Positions 16,060-24,227 are shown, numbered from the stretch's first letter. The stretch is DNA of 64,000 nt from Nitrospira sp. (GCA_002634385.1 NSJL01000006.1:1-64000), one strand, 5' to 3'. Numbers and translations are program-made. The notes: generated by a model not told the origin, from the letters alone.

Positions 16060-16680
16060 ATGAACGCCAAAGTCAGGGTATTCACCTTTCTGTTGCTTTT
16101 CATAGTTGCAACGGGTCTGCTCGGCTGTGCGGGCATCCCGGAGGAGCGAAAAGGAGCTGCTACCGGGGCCGGGGTAGGAGCCGCCACCGGTGCCGCTGCA
16201 GGGGCTCTCCTCGGCAGTAAAGGGGCAAAGACCGAGACGGCCATTATCGGCGGGCTGGTGGGCGCACTTGTGGGCGGTGCCATCGGCCACTATACCTATG
16301 ATCAGAGGAGAACGCGGCAGGAAACGGCCCGGAAGTACAATTACCAGCCCACCCTGGGTACGCAGGTGAGAATAGAGGATGCCTCCGCAGTGCCGGGGAG
16401 TGTGCGGCCGGGCGACACGGTCTCGCTCAAGGCTACCTATGCGGTGCTTACTCCCAGCCCTGATACGACAGTAACGGTCACCGAGACGCGGGAGATCCGC
16501 AGGGGAGGGGAGCTCATCGGCAGGCCGGAAGCGAGTGTCACCCGTGCCGGGGGAACCTATACTTCTTCAGTGCCCCTTATCCTGCCCTCCACCGCGCAGA
16601 GCGGGACTTACACGGTGATAACCACTGTTCAGAGCGGAACGATGCGGGATGCACGGGAGACGCGTTTTACGGTGCGATAG
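16060..16680 (+). CDS. Glycine-zipper lipoprotein
   Basis: The 206-residue precursor has a signal peptide with lipobox LLGCAG. A glycine-zipper stretch (about residues 32-78) is rich in GAGVGAATGAAAG and GGLVGALVGGAIGH repeats. This class of zipper occurs in outer-membrane and stress lipoproteins such as the SlyB/YmgG/OmpA-associated families. The C-terminal 110 residues form a beta-rich domain without a recognised motif. The ribosome site AAGGAGGTG is very strong. It lies alone on the plus strand and is followed by a perfect hairpin terminator. Likely role: envelope integrity; no specific function is known. Confidence 0.75.
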   Translation: MNAKVRVFTFLLLFIVATGLLGCAGIPEERKGAATGAGVGAATGAAAGALLGSKGAKTETAIIGGLVGALVGGAIGHYTYDQRRTRQETARKYNYQPTLGTQVRIEDASAVPGSVRPGDTVSLKATYAVLTPSPDTTVTVTETREIRRGGELIGRPEASVTRAGGTYTSSVPLILPSTAQSGTYTVITTVQSGTMRDARETRFTVR

Positions 16681-16706
16681 GAGCTGCGGGATTGGAAACA
16701 GTCGAT

Positions 16707-16745
16707 GGCTTGGGGATACATGCCGGTGGCATGTATCCCCAAGCC
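16707..16745. terminator. Perfect hairpin between convergent genes
   Basis: An 18-bp perfect stem (16707-16724 with 16728-16745) closes a 3-base loop. It lies midway between the stops of the plus-strand lipoprotein gene and the minus-strand HPF-like gene, so it can end both transcripts. T-rich sequence follows only loosely on the plus strand. Confidence 0.75.
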
Positions 16746-16757
16746 CCGGGTTTCTTA

Positions 16758-17288
16758 TTATCTCTTCACCAGGGACACCGTACTGGCCTGGGGCCCCTTT
16801 TCTCCCTTCTCTTCGGCAAAGCGCACTTCGGCCCCCACGTGCAGGTGTTTGAAGTCGCCGTTCAGAACACTGTTTTCATGGAAATACAGTTCGCTGCCAT
16901 CGGGGGTGGTAAGAAAACCGTAGCCATCCTCGGGAAAAAGGGCACTCACCCGCGCATGGGGCACTCCGCCATGGCGTTTGATATCGCCGCGCTGTTGCCG
17001 GGAGTAGTCCTCCAGCTTGCGGCGCGCCGCATCGAAGGCGTCGCGTATCGCTGCGGTGAGGTCCTGGCTGGGCTCGCGCTCGACCATCAGCACGGCTCCG
17101 GGCACATGCAGGTCAATGCGGATATTGTAAAGAACTCCATCACGTTTATGGCGGTGGGGAACTTCCACCACGACCCTGCAATGAACAATTCGCTGATAGA
17201 AATTATCCAGCTTTTCGGCCCTCCTGGTGATTTCATCCTTCAACCAGTCATCAAGTTCGATAGTTCGGGCGGTTATCTGCAGTTCCAT
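16758..17288 (-). CDS. Ribosome hibernation factor-like protein with C-terminal cold-shock domain
   Basis: This 176-residue protein starts with an S30AE/HPF-type domain (about residues 1-105; MELQITARTIELDDWLKDEI is typical). It ends with a cold-shock-like fold (about 112-174) in which GYGFLTTPDG and LYFHENSV stand for the RNP motifs. The first domain binds the 30S decoding region in idle ribosomes; the second binds single-stranded RNA. Long HPFs usually carry a dimerisation tail instead, so this fusion is a different architecture. ATG at 17288 has TAGGAGGTGA. It has its own promoter at 17308-17336 and a shared terminator downstream. Confidence 0.85.
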   Translation of the reverse strand: MELQITARTIELDDWLKDEITRRAEKLDNFYQRIVHCRVVVEVPHRHKRDGVLYNIRIDLHVPGAVLMVEREPSQDLTAAIRDAFDAARRKLEDYSRQQRGDIKRHGGVPHARVSALFPEDGYGFLTTPDGSELYFHENSVLNGDFKHLHVGAEVRFAEEKGEKGPQASTVSLVKR

Positions 17289-17307
17289 ACTATCACCTCC
17301 TACCCCC

Positions 17308-17336
17308 AGTCTACCAACCAGTAAAAATGTTGTCAA
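17308..17336 (-). promoter_or_regulatory. Promoter of the HPF-cold-shock gene
   Basis: On the minus strand TTGACA (17331-17336), a 17-bp spacer and TAGACT (17308-17313) fit sigma-70. Initiation near 17301 leaves a very short leader containing the AGGAGGTG ribosome site. Confidence 0.7.
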
Positions 17337-17431
17337 TTTGCCCTCGGGCACAGATCCGCGTCAATGCTGGAGACTGCGGTCATCCGTCAGGAAAAGACCG
17401 AACACCGGAGAAAGAAGCTCTTATTTATAGG

Positions 17432-19498
17432 TTAATGCTGTTCTTGCAGTTGTTCCGCATCCCGGGGCGCTTCAGCGGACGCTCCCTGTTCCCCCTCTCC
17501 TTTTTCTTCCCTGTTGCCCCTGTCCTCCCGATGCTCCTCTTCCTGCCCGCTCACGGGGCTCTCCTGCCCTTTTTCTTCCTTTTTCTCTTCCCTCTCCTGA
17601 CCGGGCTCCCCATTGCGCCTCTCTTCTGTCTGCGGCTCCCCTACGGTTTCCGGCGCAGCTCCGGCAGCGGCTTCGTCCCGTATGCCGGAGGGCATGTCTG
17701 TCCGGCTTTCCTGCGGGGTTTCCGCCATGACTTCCTGGCCTCCTGCGGGCGGGGCTTCGGGAGCAGGCAGTGTGGGAGGAATCTGCTGAGCGCTTTCCCT
17801 TTCTCTTCTCTTCCTGTTTCTTTGCCTGCTTTTTCTCCTGCTCCTCGGTTTGTCCTTCTGCGCATCAGCCTGGACTTCCTGCTGTACCGCTTGCGGCTCT
17901 TGCGCCTCCTTCGGGGTCTCTTTCGGAGGCTCCTTCGGGGTATTCCTCTGTGCCTCCTTCCGCTGTTCCTTCCGGGGATGCTGCTGCGCCTCTTTCCGTA
18001 CTTCCTTCGTGGGCTCCTTCGGGGCTTCCTTCACCGCTTCGACATCAAGGGCGAACTGTCCGGGGAGGAGTTTCGTGTCTCCCATTACCGTGATAGCGAT
18101 CCCGAAGGCTTTCTCCAGTGCGAGGATATCGGCTCTCTTGGAGTTGATGAGGTAGTTCGCGCTTTCCACGGGCAGGCGGCAGATAAGGCCTTTTACATTC
18201 CCCGCGGAGAGCTTGGAATGGATCTCCCGCAAGGCGGAGACGGCGACCATTTCATCGGAGCGGAGGGTTCCTGCGCCGCCGCAGACAAGGCATTTCGTGC
18301 TCATGGAATCGACATAAGAAGTGCGCAATCTTTCGCGGGTCATTTCCACGATCCCGAATCTCGATATGCCCGTGATATCGAAGTGAGCCTTATCGGAGCT
18401 CAGTGCCTTTTTCAGGCTGTTCTCCACCTCGCGCCGGTTTTTGGCCGATTCCATATCGATGAAGTCCATGACCACGAGGCCTCCGATGTCACGCAGCCTG
18501 AGCTGCCGTGCTATCTCTTCCACCGCCTCGAGGTTGGTCTTGAGGGCCGTCGCCTCCACATTCTCTTCCTTTCGGCTCCGCCCCGAATTCACGTCGATAG
18601 CGGTAAGGGCTTCTGTTTTATCAAAAACGAGGTATCCATGGGAGGGCAAGGAGACGGTCCTCTCGTTCAACCGGGAGATCTGCTCCTCGATGGCGTGCTG
18701 GGAAAAGATGGGCTCTTTCCCGCGGTAGTAGGTGATGTTGATCTTGCGCCAGGGGATTGTTTTCCTGAGGAATTCCTTTATTCTACGGTACGCGGTCTCG
18801 TCATCCACCAGCACCTCTGCAACATCGGAAGTGAGATAGTCCCGTACTGTCCTGACCGCCATGTCCTGCTCTTTGTAAATAAGGGCGGGAGCGGGGGCCT
18901 TTTTCGATTCGGCCTGTATTTTATTCCACAGTTTGGTAAGATATTTCAGGTCGTTGGCAAGCTCCTCTCCCGATATGTCGCTGCAGGCGGTCCGCAGGAT
19001 AAAACCCATATCCTTAGGGAGCTTGAGGGAACTGAAGAGCTCCTTGAGACGGTCCCTGTCGTCCCGGTCCTCAATCTTGCGGGAGATGCCGACCCGTTTC
19101 TGTCCGGGCATCATGACAATATACCTGCCCGGAAGGGAGAGATAGGTGGTCAGGCTCGCACCCTTGGTGTCCCGTTCGTCCTTTTCGACCTGCACGATGA
19201 TCTCCTGTCCCTTGGCCAGAACATCCTGTACACGCGGGCGTTTCCCCTCTTTCTTGTTCTGGAAGTGCTCGGGGGATATCTCCCGTATCTGGAGAAACCC
19301 TTGCTTCTTCTGTCCGAAATCCACGAAGGCGGCCTGGAGCCCCGGCTCTATCCGGGCGATGACCCCTTTGTAAATGTTCCCTTTCAGTTGCTCTTTTGAT
19401 GCAACTTCCACATAAAAGTCGACGAGGGTGTCTCCTTCGACAATTGCGACCCGCTTCTCTTCAGAATGCAGGGCGTTTATAAGTATCTTCTTTTCCAT
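17432..19498 (-). CDS. Ribonuclease E/G
   Basis: The 688-residue protein starts with MEKKILINAL and an S1 RNA-binding domain (about residues 35-120). The catalytic core has AIDVNSG and VVMDFID, whose aspartates bind magnesium, and the zinc-link CLVCGG. From about residue 500 the tail is low-complexity: repeated KEAP/KEP/KEVRKE units, then an arginine-rich block, then proline- and glutamate-rich sequence. Such tails in RNase E bind RNA or degradosome partners; this one matches no specific partner motif I know. ATG at 19498 overlaps the end of the upstream 110-residue gene by 38 bp. It initiates mRNA decay and rRNA processing. Confidence 0.9.
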   Translation of the reverse strand: MEKKILINALHSEEKRVAIVEGDTLVDFYVEVASKEQLKGNIYKGVIARIEPGLQAAFVDFGQKKQGFLQIREISPEHFQNKKEGKRPRVQDVLAKGQEIIVQVEKDERDTKGASLTTYLSLPGRYIVMMPGQKRVGISRKIEDRDDRDRLKELFSSLKLPKDMGFILRTACSDISGEELANDLKYLTKLWNKIQAESKKAPAPALIYKEQDMAVRTVRDYLTSDVAEVLVDDETAYRRIKEFLRKTIPWRKINITYYRGKEPIFSQHAIEEQISRLNERTVSLPSHGYLVFDKTEALTAIDVNSGRSRKEENVEATALKTNLEAVEEIARQLRLRDIGGLVVMDFIDMESAKNRREVENSLKKALSSDKAHFDITGISRFGIVEMTRERLRTSYVDSMSTKCLVCGGAGTLRSDEMVAVSALREIHSKLSAGNVKGLICRLPVESANYLINSKRADILALEKAFGIAITVMGDTKLLPGQFALDVEAVKEAPKEPTKEVRKEAQQHPRKEQRKEAQRNTPKEPPKETPKEAQEPQAVQQEVQADAQKDKPRSRRKSRQRNRKRRERESAQQIPPTLPAPEAPPAGGQEVMAETPQESRTDMPSGIRDEAAAGAAPETVGEPQTEERRNGEPGQEREEKKEEKGQESPVSGQEEEHREDRGNREEKGEGEQGASAEAPRDAEQLQEQH

Positions 19499-19793
19499 TA
19501 CTACGTAACTCCTTTTCGTTTTCGGTATTTTCAATTCTCTGCGCGTCCCGTGCTTTATGCAGCAGATAAAGCGCTTCGCTCAGGAGAAGCTCGGGATATC
19601 TGACTGTCGCCTCGATCGCCTCTGCAAGGGGGTAATCGACATAATGTCCGTCGGGATAGACGATCCTGATGAACCTCCTTTTCAACAGGAAACAGCGTCT
19701 GCCCGTTCCCTTCGCATCAGGGAGAGGGATGATGACATGCTCCAGATCTTCTTCAAGGTGATAGCGCTTTATTAATTCGTTAATTTCTTCCAT
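19461..19793 (-). CDS. Small conserved-looking protein upstream of RNase E/G
   Basis: This 110-residue frame is probably real. It starts with MEEINELIKRYHLEEDLEHV behind GAGAGTGA and has a basic central stretch (GRRCFLLKRRF, then YPDGHYVDYPL). It ends in a charged tail that overlaps the start of the RNase gene. I do not recognise a family. It shares the promoter at 19922-19951 with RNase E/G, so it may be cotranslated with it or set its expression level. No signal peptide or membrane segment is seen. Confidence 0.6.
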   Translation of the reverse strand: MEEINELIKRYHLEEDLEHVIIPLPDAKGTGRRCFLLKRRFIRIVYPDGHYVDYPLAEAIEATVRYPELLLSEALYLLHKARDAQRIENTENEKELRSNGKEDTYKRPAF

Positions 19794-19921
19794 TCACTCT
19801 CACAACCGCCCTCGCGCGTATACCGGCAGCCGCCCGCCTGCGGGAAGGCAAAAATCGCGCCCCTGCCTCCGGGCGCCAGGGCTTCCGATGTACAAGGAGA
19901 ATGCATAGGAGATATTACTAT

Positions 19922-19951
19922 ATTGTACGGTGTTTTTATCCTGTAATTCAA
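19922..19951 (-). promoter_or_regulatory. Promoter of the 110-residue gene and RNase E/G operon
   Basis: TTGAAT (19946-19951), an 18-bp spacer and TACAAT (19922-19927) read on the minus strand. The leader of about 120 bases contains a GC-rich inverted stretch (CCGCCCGCCTGCGGG near 19830-19845). RNase E messages are often autoregulated through their leaders, so this could be a target; that is inference. Confidence 0.6.
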
Positions 19952-19990
19952 ATGAAATGAATAGAAGAGGGGATGCAAGGGGATTGCGCC

Positions 19991-21022
19991 TTAGTGATCA
20001 TTGATTGCATCGATAAGGGCGCGGAGCCTCCCGAAATCCTTGCGGTTGAAATCCGCGACAAGCCTGGGGAGGGGGGCGTATTCCGGCTCGTCCTCCTCCG
20101 CGGGCAGGGGGCCGGAGGGGATGATTTTGCCCCCGGGCATCAGAATATCGGCAAAACGGTGGTTCAGGTCACGAAGAAACGGGTCGGCGACGGGGGAGGT
20201 GAGGCGCAGAACCAGCTGCCTGTCCACGTACCGTTGGCTGTGATAGCGGCGGTAAAAGCGGGAGATCTCGGCCACCCCGTCGTCCACCGTCTCCACACGT
20301 TTGAACAGATTGAAATCGGTATCGCAGATATATCCGTTCTTCAGGAGCTCTTCTTCAAAAAAACGCAGCATGCTCGTCCAGTAGGTCCCTCCCGGCTCGT
20401 CTACCAGAACAAGGGGCATGGGATTTCTTTTCCCCGTCTGGATAAGGGTAAGAGTCTCCATCGCCTCGTCCAGGGTGCCGAAGCCGCCGGGGAAAAGGGC
20501 GATGCCGCTGGCTTCCTTAAGAAAGGCCACCTTCCGGTTGAAGAAATACTTGTAGGTGATGAGGCGCGGGTTGCCTTCGAGGGTGGGGTTGGGCCTCTGT
20601 TCAAAAGGAAGGCGGATATTAACTCCGAAGGAGTGTTCGGGACCTGCCCCCTCGTTTACCGCCTGCATAATGCCGGCACCCCCTCCGGTGATGACCATGA
20701 ACCCCGCCGCAGCGAGCCTGTTTCCGAAGAGTTGTGCCATACGGTACACGGGTTCATCCGGCCTCGTCCGGGCGGAGCCGAAAACAGTGACCTTCCGTAT
20801 ATGGCGGTAGGGGCCGAAGACCTTCGCGGTAAAACGCATTTCCTTCAATGTGGAGTTCATCAGCTTGAGGTTGGCCCGGGTATCCTCCTCCTGTCCCGCC
20901 TTAAGAGCGGCGATGATCATCTCGCGCACGTATTCGGGAGTGCGAATGCCCCCGGCACGCTCGATCAGGCGGTCGATTTCTTCGTCGATAGGTCCGTTTG
21001 TCCGTGAAAAGTGGAGGTCCAC
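19991..21022 (-). CDS. LOG-family (lysine-decarboxylase-like) nucleotide phosphoribohydrolase
   Basis: The 343-residue protein carries the family hallmarks GGGAGIMQAVNEGA and PGGFGTLDEAMETLTLIQTGK. Proteins with these motifs cleave nucleoside 5-prime-monophosphates to base and ribose 5-phosphate. It is longer than plant-like LOG proteins, with an N-terminal helical extension and a C-terminal tail of about 70 residues, recalling the PpnN class. No ATG suits the start; GTG at 21022, five bases after the upstream stop, fits best. It forms a two-gene unit with the small coiled-coil gene. Cytokinin-type activity should not be assumed. Confidence 0.82.
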   Translation of the reverse strand: MDLHFSRTNGPIDEEIDRLIERAGGIRTPEYVREMIIAALKAGQEEDTRANLKLMNSTLKEMRFTAKVFGPYRHIRKVTVFGSARTRPDEPVYRMAQLFGNRLAAAGFMVITGGGAGIMQAVNEGAGPEHSFGVNIRLPFEQRPNPTLEGNPRLITYKYFFNRKVAFLKEASGIALFPGGFGTLDEAMETLTLIQTGKRNPMPLVLVDEPGGTYWTSMLRFFEEELLKNGYICDTDFNLFKRVETVDDGVAEISRFYRRYHSQRYVDRQLVLRLTSPVADPFLRDLNHRFADILMPGGKIIPSGPLPAEEDEPEYAPLPRLVADFNRKDFGRLRALIDAINDH

Positions 21023-21027
21023 GCCGC

Positions 21028-21243
21028 TTATTCCGCTCCGCTCCCGCGCAGGAGCCCCTCCAGGCGGGCGATCTTTTCCCGGTAGATCCTGGTCTGTTCC
21101 TCGTGCTCTTCCCGCATCGCCTTCACTATTCCGCTCCCTATATGGGCAGAGGTGTTGGTAAGGTGAAAGGCGTAGGTTTCCTCGAGATCGAGGAGGCACT
21201 CCCTCAGGTATTCAAGTTCTTTCCTGAGCTCTTCAGGTGACAT
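21028..21243 (-). CDS. Small coiled-coil protein
   Basis: This 71-residue protein is mostly charged helix (MSPEELRKELEYLRECLLDL at the start, then REEHEEQTRIYREKIARLE), consistent with a short coiled coil. It has a strong ribosome site, AAGGAGGGGAG, before ATG at 21243. Its stop is five bases from the GTG of the LOG-family gene, so the pair is coupled. I do not recognise a family. An accessory or regulatory subunit for its neighbour is possible but unproven. Confidence 0.65.
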   Translation of the reverse strand: MSPEELRKELEYLRECLLDLEETYAFHLTNTSAHIGSGIVKAMREEHEEQTRIYREKIARLEGLLRGSGAE

Positions 21244-21287
21244 CTCCCCTCCTTTTGCTCCAGGCTGAACTCAGCCTATGATGCGCT

Positions 21288-21470
21288 TCAGCTTTTCCTG
21301 CAGGAAGCGATATGCTTCTGTTTCTGCTTCAGCATATCCGCATCAAGATGGCACTTTTTGTATTTTATCCCGCTCCCGCACCAGCAGGGCTCATTTCTTC
21401 CCGGTATCCGGCCGGCGGCCTCCTCTTCCCGGGGGGCAAAAAAAGATAGCACTTTTTCCCACAGACCCAT
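21288..21470 (-). CDS. Short SEC-C zinc-binding motif protein
   Basis: This 60-residue protein ends with the SEC-C motif (GRNEPCWCGSGIKYKKCH), the zinc-binding module found at the end of SecA. Here it stands alone after a short N-terminal helix (MGLWEKVLSFFAPREEE). ATG at 21470 follows AGGTTTC, a modest ribosome site. SEC-C modules bind zinc and often contact SecB or ribosomes. The frame continues upstream without a stop, but only this part looks like protein. Confidence 0.7.
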   Translation of the reverse strand: MGLWEKVLSFFAPREEEAAGRIPGRNEPCWCGSGIKYKKCHLDADMLKQKQKHIASCRKS

Positions 21471-21564
21471 AAGAAACCTCGCTTTTGAAATAAAATATTT
21501 GATAACCCTTATACTAACAGAAGGGCTGCTCTCTCCTCCAGCGGCACGGCTGTCGACAGGGGGC

Positions 21565-22140
21565 CTACGGCTTTTCCCCCACGATAAAGGTGTGATAGGG
21601 GAGTACGGAATAAGCGGCGCAGCGCGAAAAGCCTCCCTTCCGTACCTGCTCCATGATGGTTTCGGCGGGCACACGGAGGGAGAGGGGAGGGCCTTGTGGG
21701 GTCTCCTCTTTTTTCCAGTCGATAATTGCCAGCTTGCCGCCGTTGTGCAGAAGGCGGAAGGCCTCTGCAATGATCCTTTCCGGATCTTCCAGCTCATGGT
21801 GGAGATTGATCATATAGACCAGGTCGGCAATGCCGTCGGCCAGGGGGACGGAGCTTTCTTCCATCCTGACGGGGATGACCAGGTCCCGGGTCTCGGAGGG
21901 AAGGTTCTCCAGCATCCACGTGATCATCACCTCCGATATGTCACATGCGTATACCTTCCCGTTCTGCAGCATCCTTCCGAAAAGGACAGAAAAAAAGCCG
22001 GTTCCCGCTCCTATATCCACAAGAACGCGGGCTTCGTGCGGATGAACGGTCTTCCAGATCGTTTCGGGATCCAGATAGGCAAGGCGCGCAGGGTCGTTGA
22101 GTTTTGCAAGCTTGCGGGGATCGAACTTCCTCTCTTCCAT
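21565..22140 (-). CDS. Class I SAM-dependent methyltransferase
   Basis: This 191-residue protein has the glycine-rich motif I VLVDIGAGTGFFSVLF, the acidic motif II VYACDIS, and DLVYMINLHHEL and GGKLAIIDWK further on, which defines a class I Rossmann methyltransferase. The UbiE/arsenite-methyltransferase-like group is nearest by eye. The substrate cannot be told. ATG at 22140 has AAAGGAGAAGG upstream; an in-frame ATG at 22194 has none close enough. A promoter with TACAAT lies at 22239-22267. It stands between the SEC-C gene and the metallo-hydrolase gene without clear functional links. Confidence 0.8.
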   Translation of the reverse strand: MEERKFDPRKLAKLNDPARLAYLDPETIWKTVHPHEARVLVDIGAGTGFFSVLFGRMLQNGKVYACDISEVMITWMLENLPSETRDLVIPVRMEESSVPLADGIADLVYMINLHHELEDPERIIAEAFRLLHNGGKLAIIDWKKEETPQGPPLSLRVPAETIMEQVRKGGFSRCAAYSVLPYHTFIVGEKP

Positions 22141-22238
22141 GAGTACCCTTCTCCTTTTTCGAAGCGCCGGCGGTACTACTGCATAAAGGCGCATGGCTGT
22201 GCTGCAACGGGCAGGCGTGTCTCCTTTGTATTCTCCTT

Positions 22239-22267
22239 ATTGTAAAGGATAGACGTGCAGGATGCAA
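22239..22267 (-). promoter_or_regulatory. Promoter of the methyltransferase gene
   Basis: TTGCAT (22262-22267), 17 bp, TACAAT (22239-22244) on the minus strand. The -35 is weak but the -10 is close to consensus. It gives a leader of about 90 bases that contains an unused AAAGGAGA site. Confidence 0.5.
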
Positions 22268-22281
22268 TGAACGGACAGAAG

Positions 22282-23043
22282 TCAGACGCTCAGGAGCCCG
22301 GAAGAGGAATAACGGCTGGCGGTGTGCACCACCAGGCCCTCCGGCACTATCTTCCGGTGCGTCTCCAGGGCGAGGGAAGGGTAGTTATTCGTCTCGGAAA
22401 GATGCGCAAGGCATGCCCATTGCAGACGTGCCCCTTCACAGAGGAGCTCGGCAGCCTCGTAGTTGGAAATATGTCCTCCTGCACCTTCGATGCGCCGCTT
22501 GAGAGCGGGGGGATAGGGTCCCTTCGCGAGCAGTACGGGGTCGTAATTACTCTCGATGAAGACGGCATCGAGCGAGGAGATCACCTGTGGCAGTTCCCTG
22601 AAAACATGCCCGAGGTCGGTCAGTATCCCGAGACTCTTCTGTCGGTTGGAAACCACAAAAACCGCACCGTCCTGTCCATCGTGCGGGGTAGGGAGGGTCC
22701 TGACCGATACTTCCCCGAAAGAGAGGGTTCCCCCTGCAAGGAAAAGGCGGATATCGCTCAGTTTCCCCAGGTCGAGCTTCGCTTCAGCGGCACAGAGGGT
22801 GCGGGCGGTGACGTAGAGCGGAATCCCGTATTTCCGCTGGTATACTCCCGCATAGCGGATGTGATCGGCATGGTCGTGCGAGATGATCACGGCGCGCACC
22901 GAACGGATGTCCCGTCCGAGGGCAGCGAGCCTGCGCGCTGCTACGGCACCGCAGATGCCGGCATCGAAGAGCAGGCCCACTCCGTCGCATTCCACATAGA
23001 TGCAGTTGCCGTTGCTGCCTGATTGGAGGGATGCCGCAATCAT
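22282..23043 (-). CDS. MBL-fold metallo-hydrolase (YycJ/WalJ type)
   Basis: The 253-residue protein has the metallo-beta-lactamase motif SHDHADH (HxHxDH). It begins with SLQSGSNGNCIYVE, which is characteristic of the YycJ/WalJ exonuclease-like group. TPHDGQDG, LTDLGH and FIESNYDP supply the later metal ligands. Members act on DNA or small phosphoesters in the cytoplasm. ATG at 23043 follows AAGGAA. It diverges from the PP2C phosphatase gene across a 114-bp gap that holds the phosphatase promoter. Confidence 0.85.
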   Translation of the reverse strand: MIAASLQSGSNGNCIYVECDGVGLLFDAGICGAVAARRLAALGRDIRSVRAVIISHDHADHIRYAGVYQRKYGIPLYVTARTLCAAEAKLDLGKLSDIRLFLAGGTLSFGEVSVRTLPTPHDGQDGAVFVVSNRQKSLGILTDLGHVFRELPQVISSLDAVFIESNYDPVLLAKGPYPPALKRRIEGAGGHISNYEAAELLCEGARLQWACLAHLSETNNYPSLALETHRKIVPEGLVVHTASRYSSSGLLSV

Positions 23044-23122
23044 CAATAAAAGTTCCTTGCCGATAGTATACCAGAAAGAGCGGATACCGCCACAGCACCC
23101 CTGCTCCTCTCTTCTATTGTGG

Positions 23123-23151
23123 TTGGAAGAAAGCAGGTAATGTCCTATACT
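23123..23151 (+). promoter_or_regulatory. Promoter of the PP2C gene, predicted leaderless
   Basis: TTGGAA (23123-23128), 17 bp, TATACT (23146-23151). The expected start, seven bases after the -10, coincides with the A of ATG at 23158, and no ribosome site precedes that ATG. A leaderless transcript is therefore the simplest reading. Confidence 0.6.
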
Positions 23152-23157
23152 AAACAT

Positions 23158-23925
23158 ATGAAAGAGACAGAAGACAATTTCCGGGGAACGGAAGTGCTCC
23201 ACCTTGAAGCCGCCTACAGGACCGACAGGGGGAGGAGGCGGGAGAACAACGAGGATTCCGTGCTGGTGGATGCGGAGAAGGGGATCTTTCTCCTGGCGGA
23301 TGGCATGGGCGGCCATCAGGCGGGCGAAGTGGCCAGTTCCCTGGCGGTGCAGGAGGCCCACTTCTATATAAAGGACAGGTTGGATCGTGTTCAGGGGGAT
23401 ACGGAGATGATCCGTCTCCTCAGAGAGGCTATCTTCTATGCTCATTTCCGGATAAAGGAGAGGGCGAGAAGCGATCCCGACCTGGCAGGAATGGGAACGA
23501 CCCTTGTTATTGCAGTATTCGGGAATGATACCGTGTATATCGGTCATGTGGGGGACAGCCGCGCTTACCTTGTTTATGAGGGTATGCGGCAGATTACCCG
23601 GGACCATACGGTAAAAAGCTATTTCACCGGGCATGCCTTCATGGCACGGCGGCATCTCTATCCGCAGAGGACACATATATTGACGCAGGCGGTGGGCACT
23701 TCCGAAGAGCTTGCCCCCGAAATGCATTCGCTGTCGTTCGATCCGGGAGACATCCTCCTCCTTTGCTCGGATGGTCTGACCGATATGCTCACCGATGAGG
23801 AAATCGCAGCGATCATCAGGGAGAACAGCGGGAAGATGGAGAAAGCAGCGGAAGCCCTGGTGGAGGAAGCGAACGACAAGGGGGGCAGGGATAATATCTC
23901 GGTTATTCTCGTCCGGAAGCTTTAG
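23158..23925 (+). CDS. PP2C-family serine/threonine protein phosphatase
   Basis: The 255-residue protein shows the bacterial PP2C motif series: RENNEDS, FLLADGMGGHQAGEVAS, GMGTTLVIA, IGHVGDSRAYL, ITRDHT, LLLCSDGLTD and GGRDNISVILV. The conserved aspartates bind the Mn/Mg pair. It dephosphorylates Ser/Thr on target proteins, normally opposing a Hanks-type kinase; no such kinase lies in the window. ATG at 23158 is chosen because the promoter places the transcript start there. ATG at 23140 would lie inside the promoter. No transmembrane segment is present, so it is cytoplasmic. Confidence 0.88.
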   Translation: MKETEDNFRGTEVLHLEAAYRTDRGRRRENNEDSVLVDAEKGIFLLADGMGGHQAGEVASSLAVQEAHFYIKDRLDRVQGDTEMIRLLREAIFYAHFRIKERARSDPDLAGMGTTLVIAVFGNDTVYIGHVGDSRAYLVYEGMRQITRDHTVKSYFTGHAFMARRHLYPQRTHILTQAVGTSEELAPEMHSLSFDPGDILLLCSDGLTDMLTDEEIAAIIRENSGKMEKAAEALVEEANDKGGRDNISVILVRKL

Positions 23926-23985
23926 GATACACTCCCGTATGAGGAACTTTCCTAATGAAATCAGGTAAGTACCTTATATTTTCCA

Positions 23986-24014
23986 TTGAAAAAAGGGAGG
24001 GGGATTCGTATACT
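23986..24014 (+). promoter_or_regulatory. Promoter of the riboswitch-ABC exporter transcript
   Basis: TTGAAA (23986-23991), 17 bp, TATACT (24009-24014). The -10 lies inside a 13-bp palindrome, CGTATACTATACG (24007-24019), which could be an operator. Transcription from about 24021 gives a leader of about 440 bases to the ABC gene. Confidence 0.65.
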
Positions 24015-24036
24015 ATACGGCAGTGCACGCAACAAG

Positions 24037-24227
24037 GGGGTGTAGCCGGTCGCAGGAGAAGATAGTGTGCCTGCACACCCCGACAGTACGGTGGAGCGAG
24101 CGGTAAACTCAGTTCGGCTATTGCTTCAACATACTCGGCAGCATACGTGGTGCCCCTCTCACTCAAGCGCCCCTTCCCGTAGTTTTCCGGTGCCGTACCG
24201 TGCTGGGGTGTGTTTGCAAACACACCC
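24037..24227 (+). other. Structured 5-prime part of the long leader
   Basis: GGGGTGT at 24037-24043 can pair with ACACCCC at 24075-24081. A perfect 22-bp palindrome, GGGTGTGTTTGC and its complement, fills 24206-24227. Between them no gene is convincing. The stretch precedes the riboswitch on the same predicted transcript. The palindrome is echoed at 26290-26305 after the ABC gene. Confidence 0.4.

Noticed and set aside
17327-19399. A 690-codon plus-strand frame
   Set aside because: It is antisense to RNase E/G. Its Phe/Leu/Pro-rich start mirrors the Lys/Glu-rich tail of the real gene.
19991-21022. Annotation as lysine decarboxylase
   Set aside because: PGGxGTxxE proteins were historically misnamed; the motif marks LOG-type phosphoribohydrolases.
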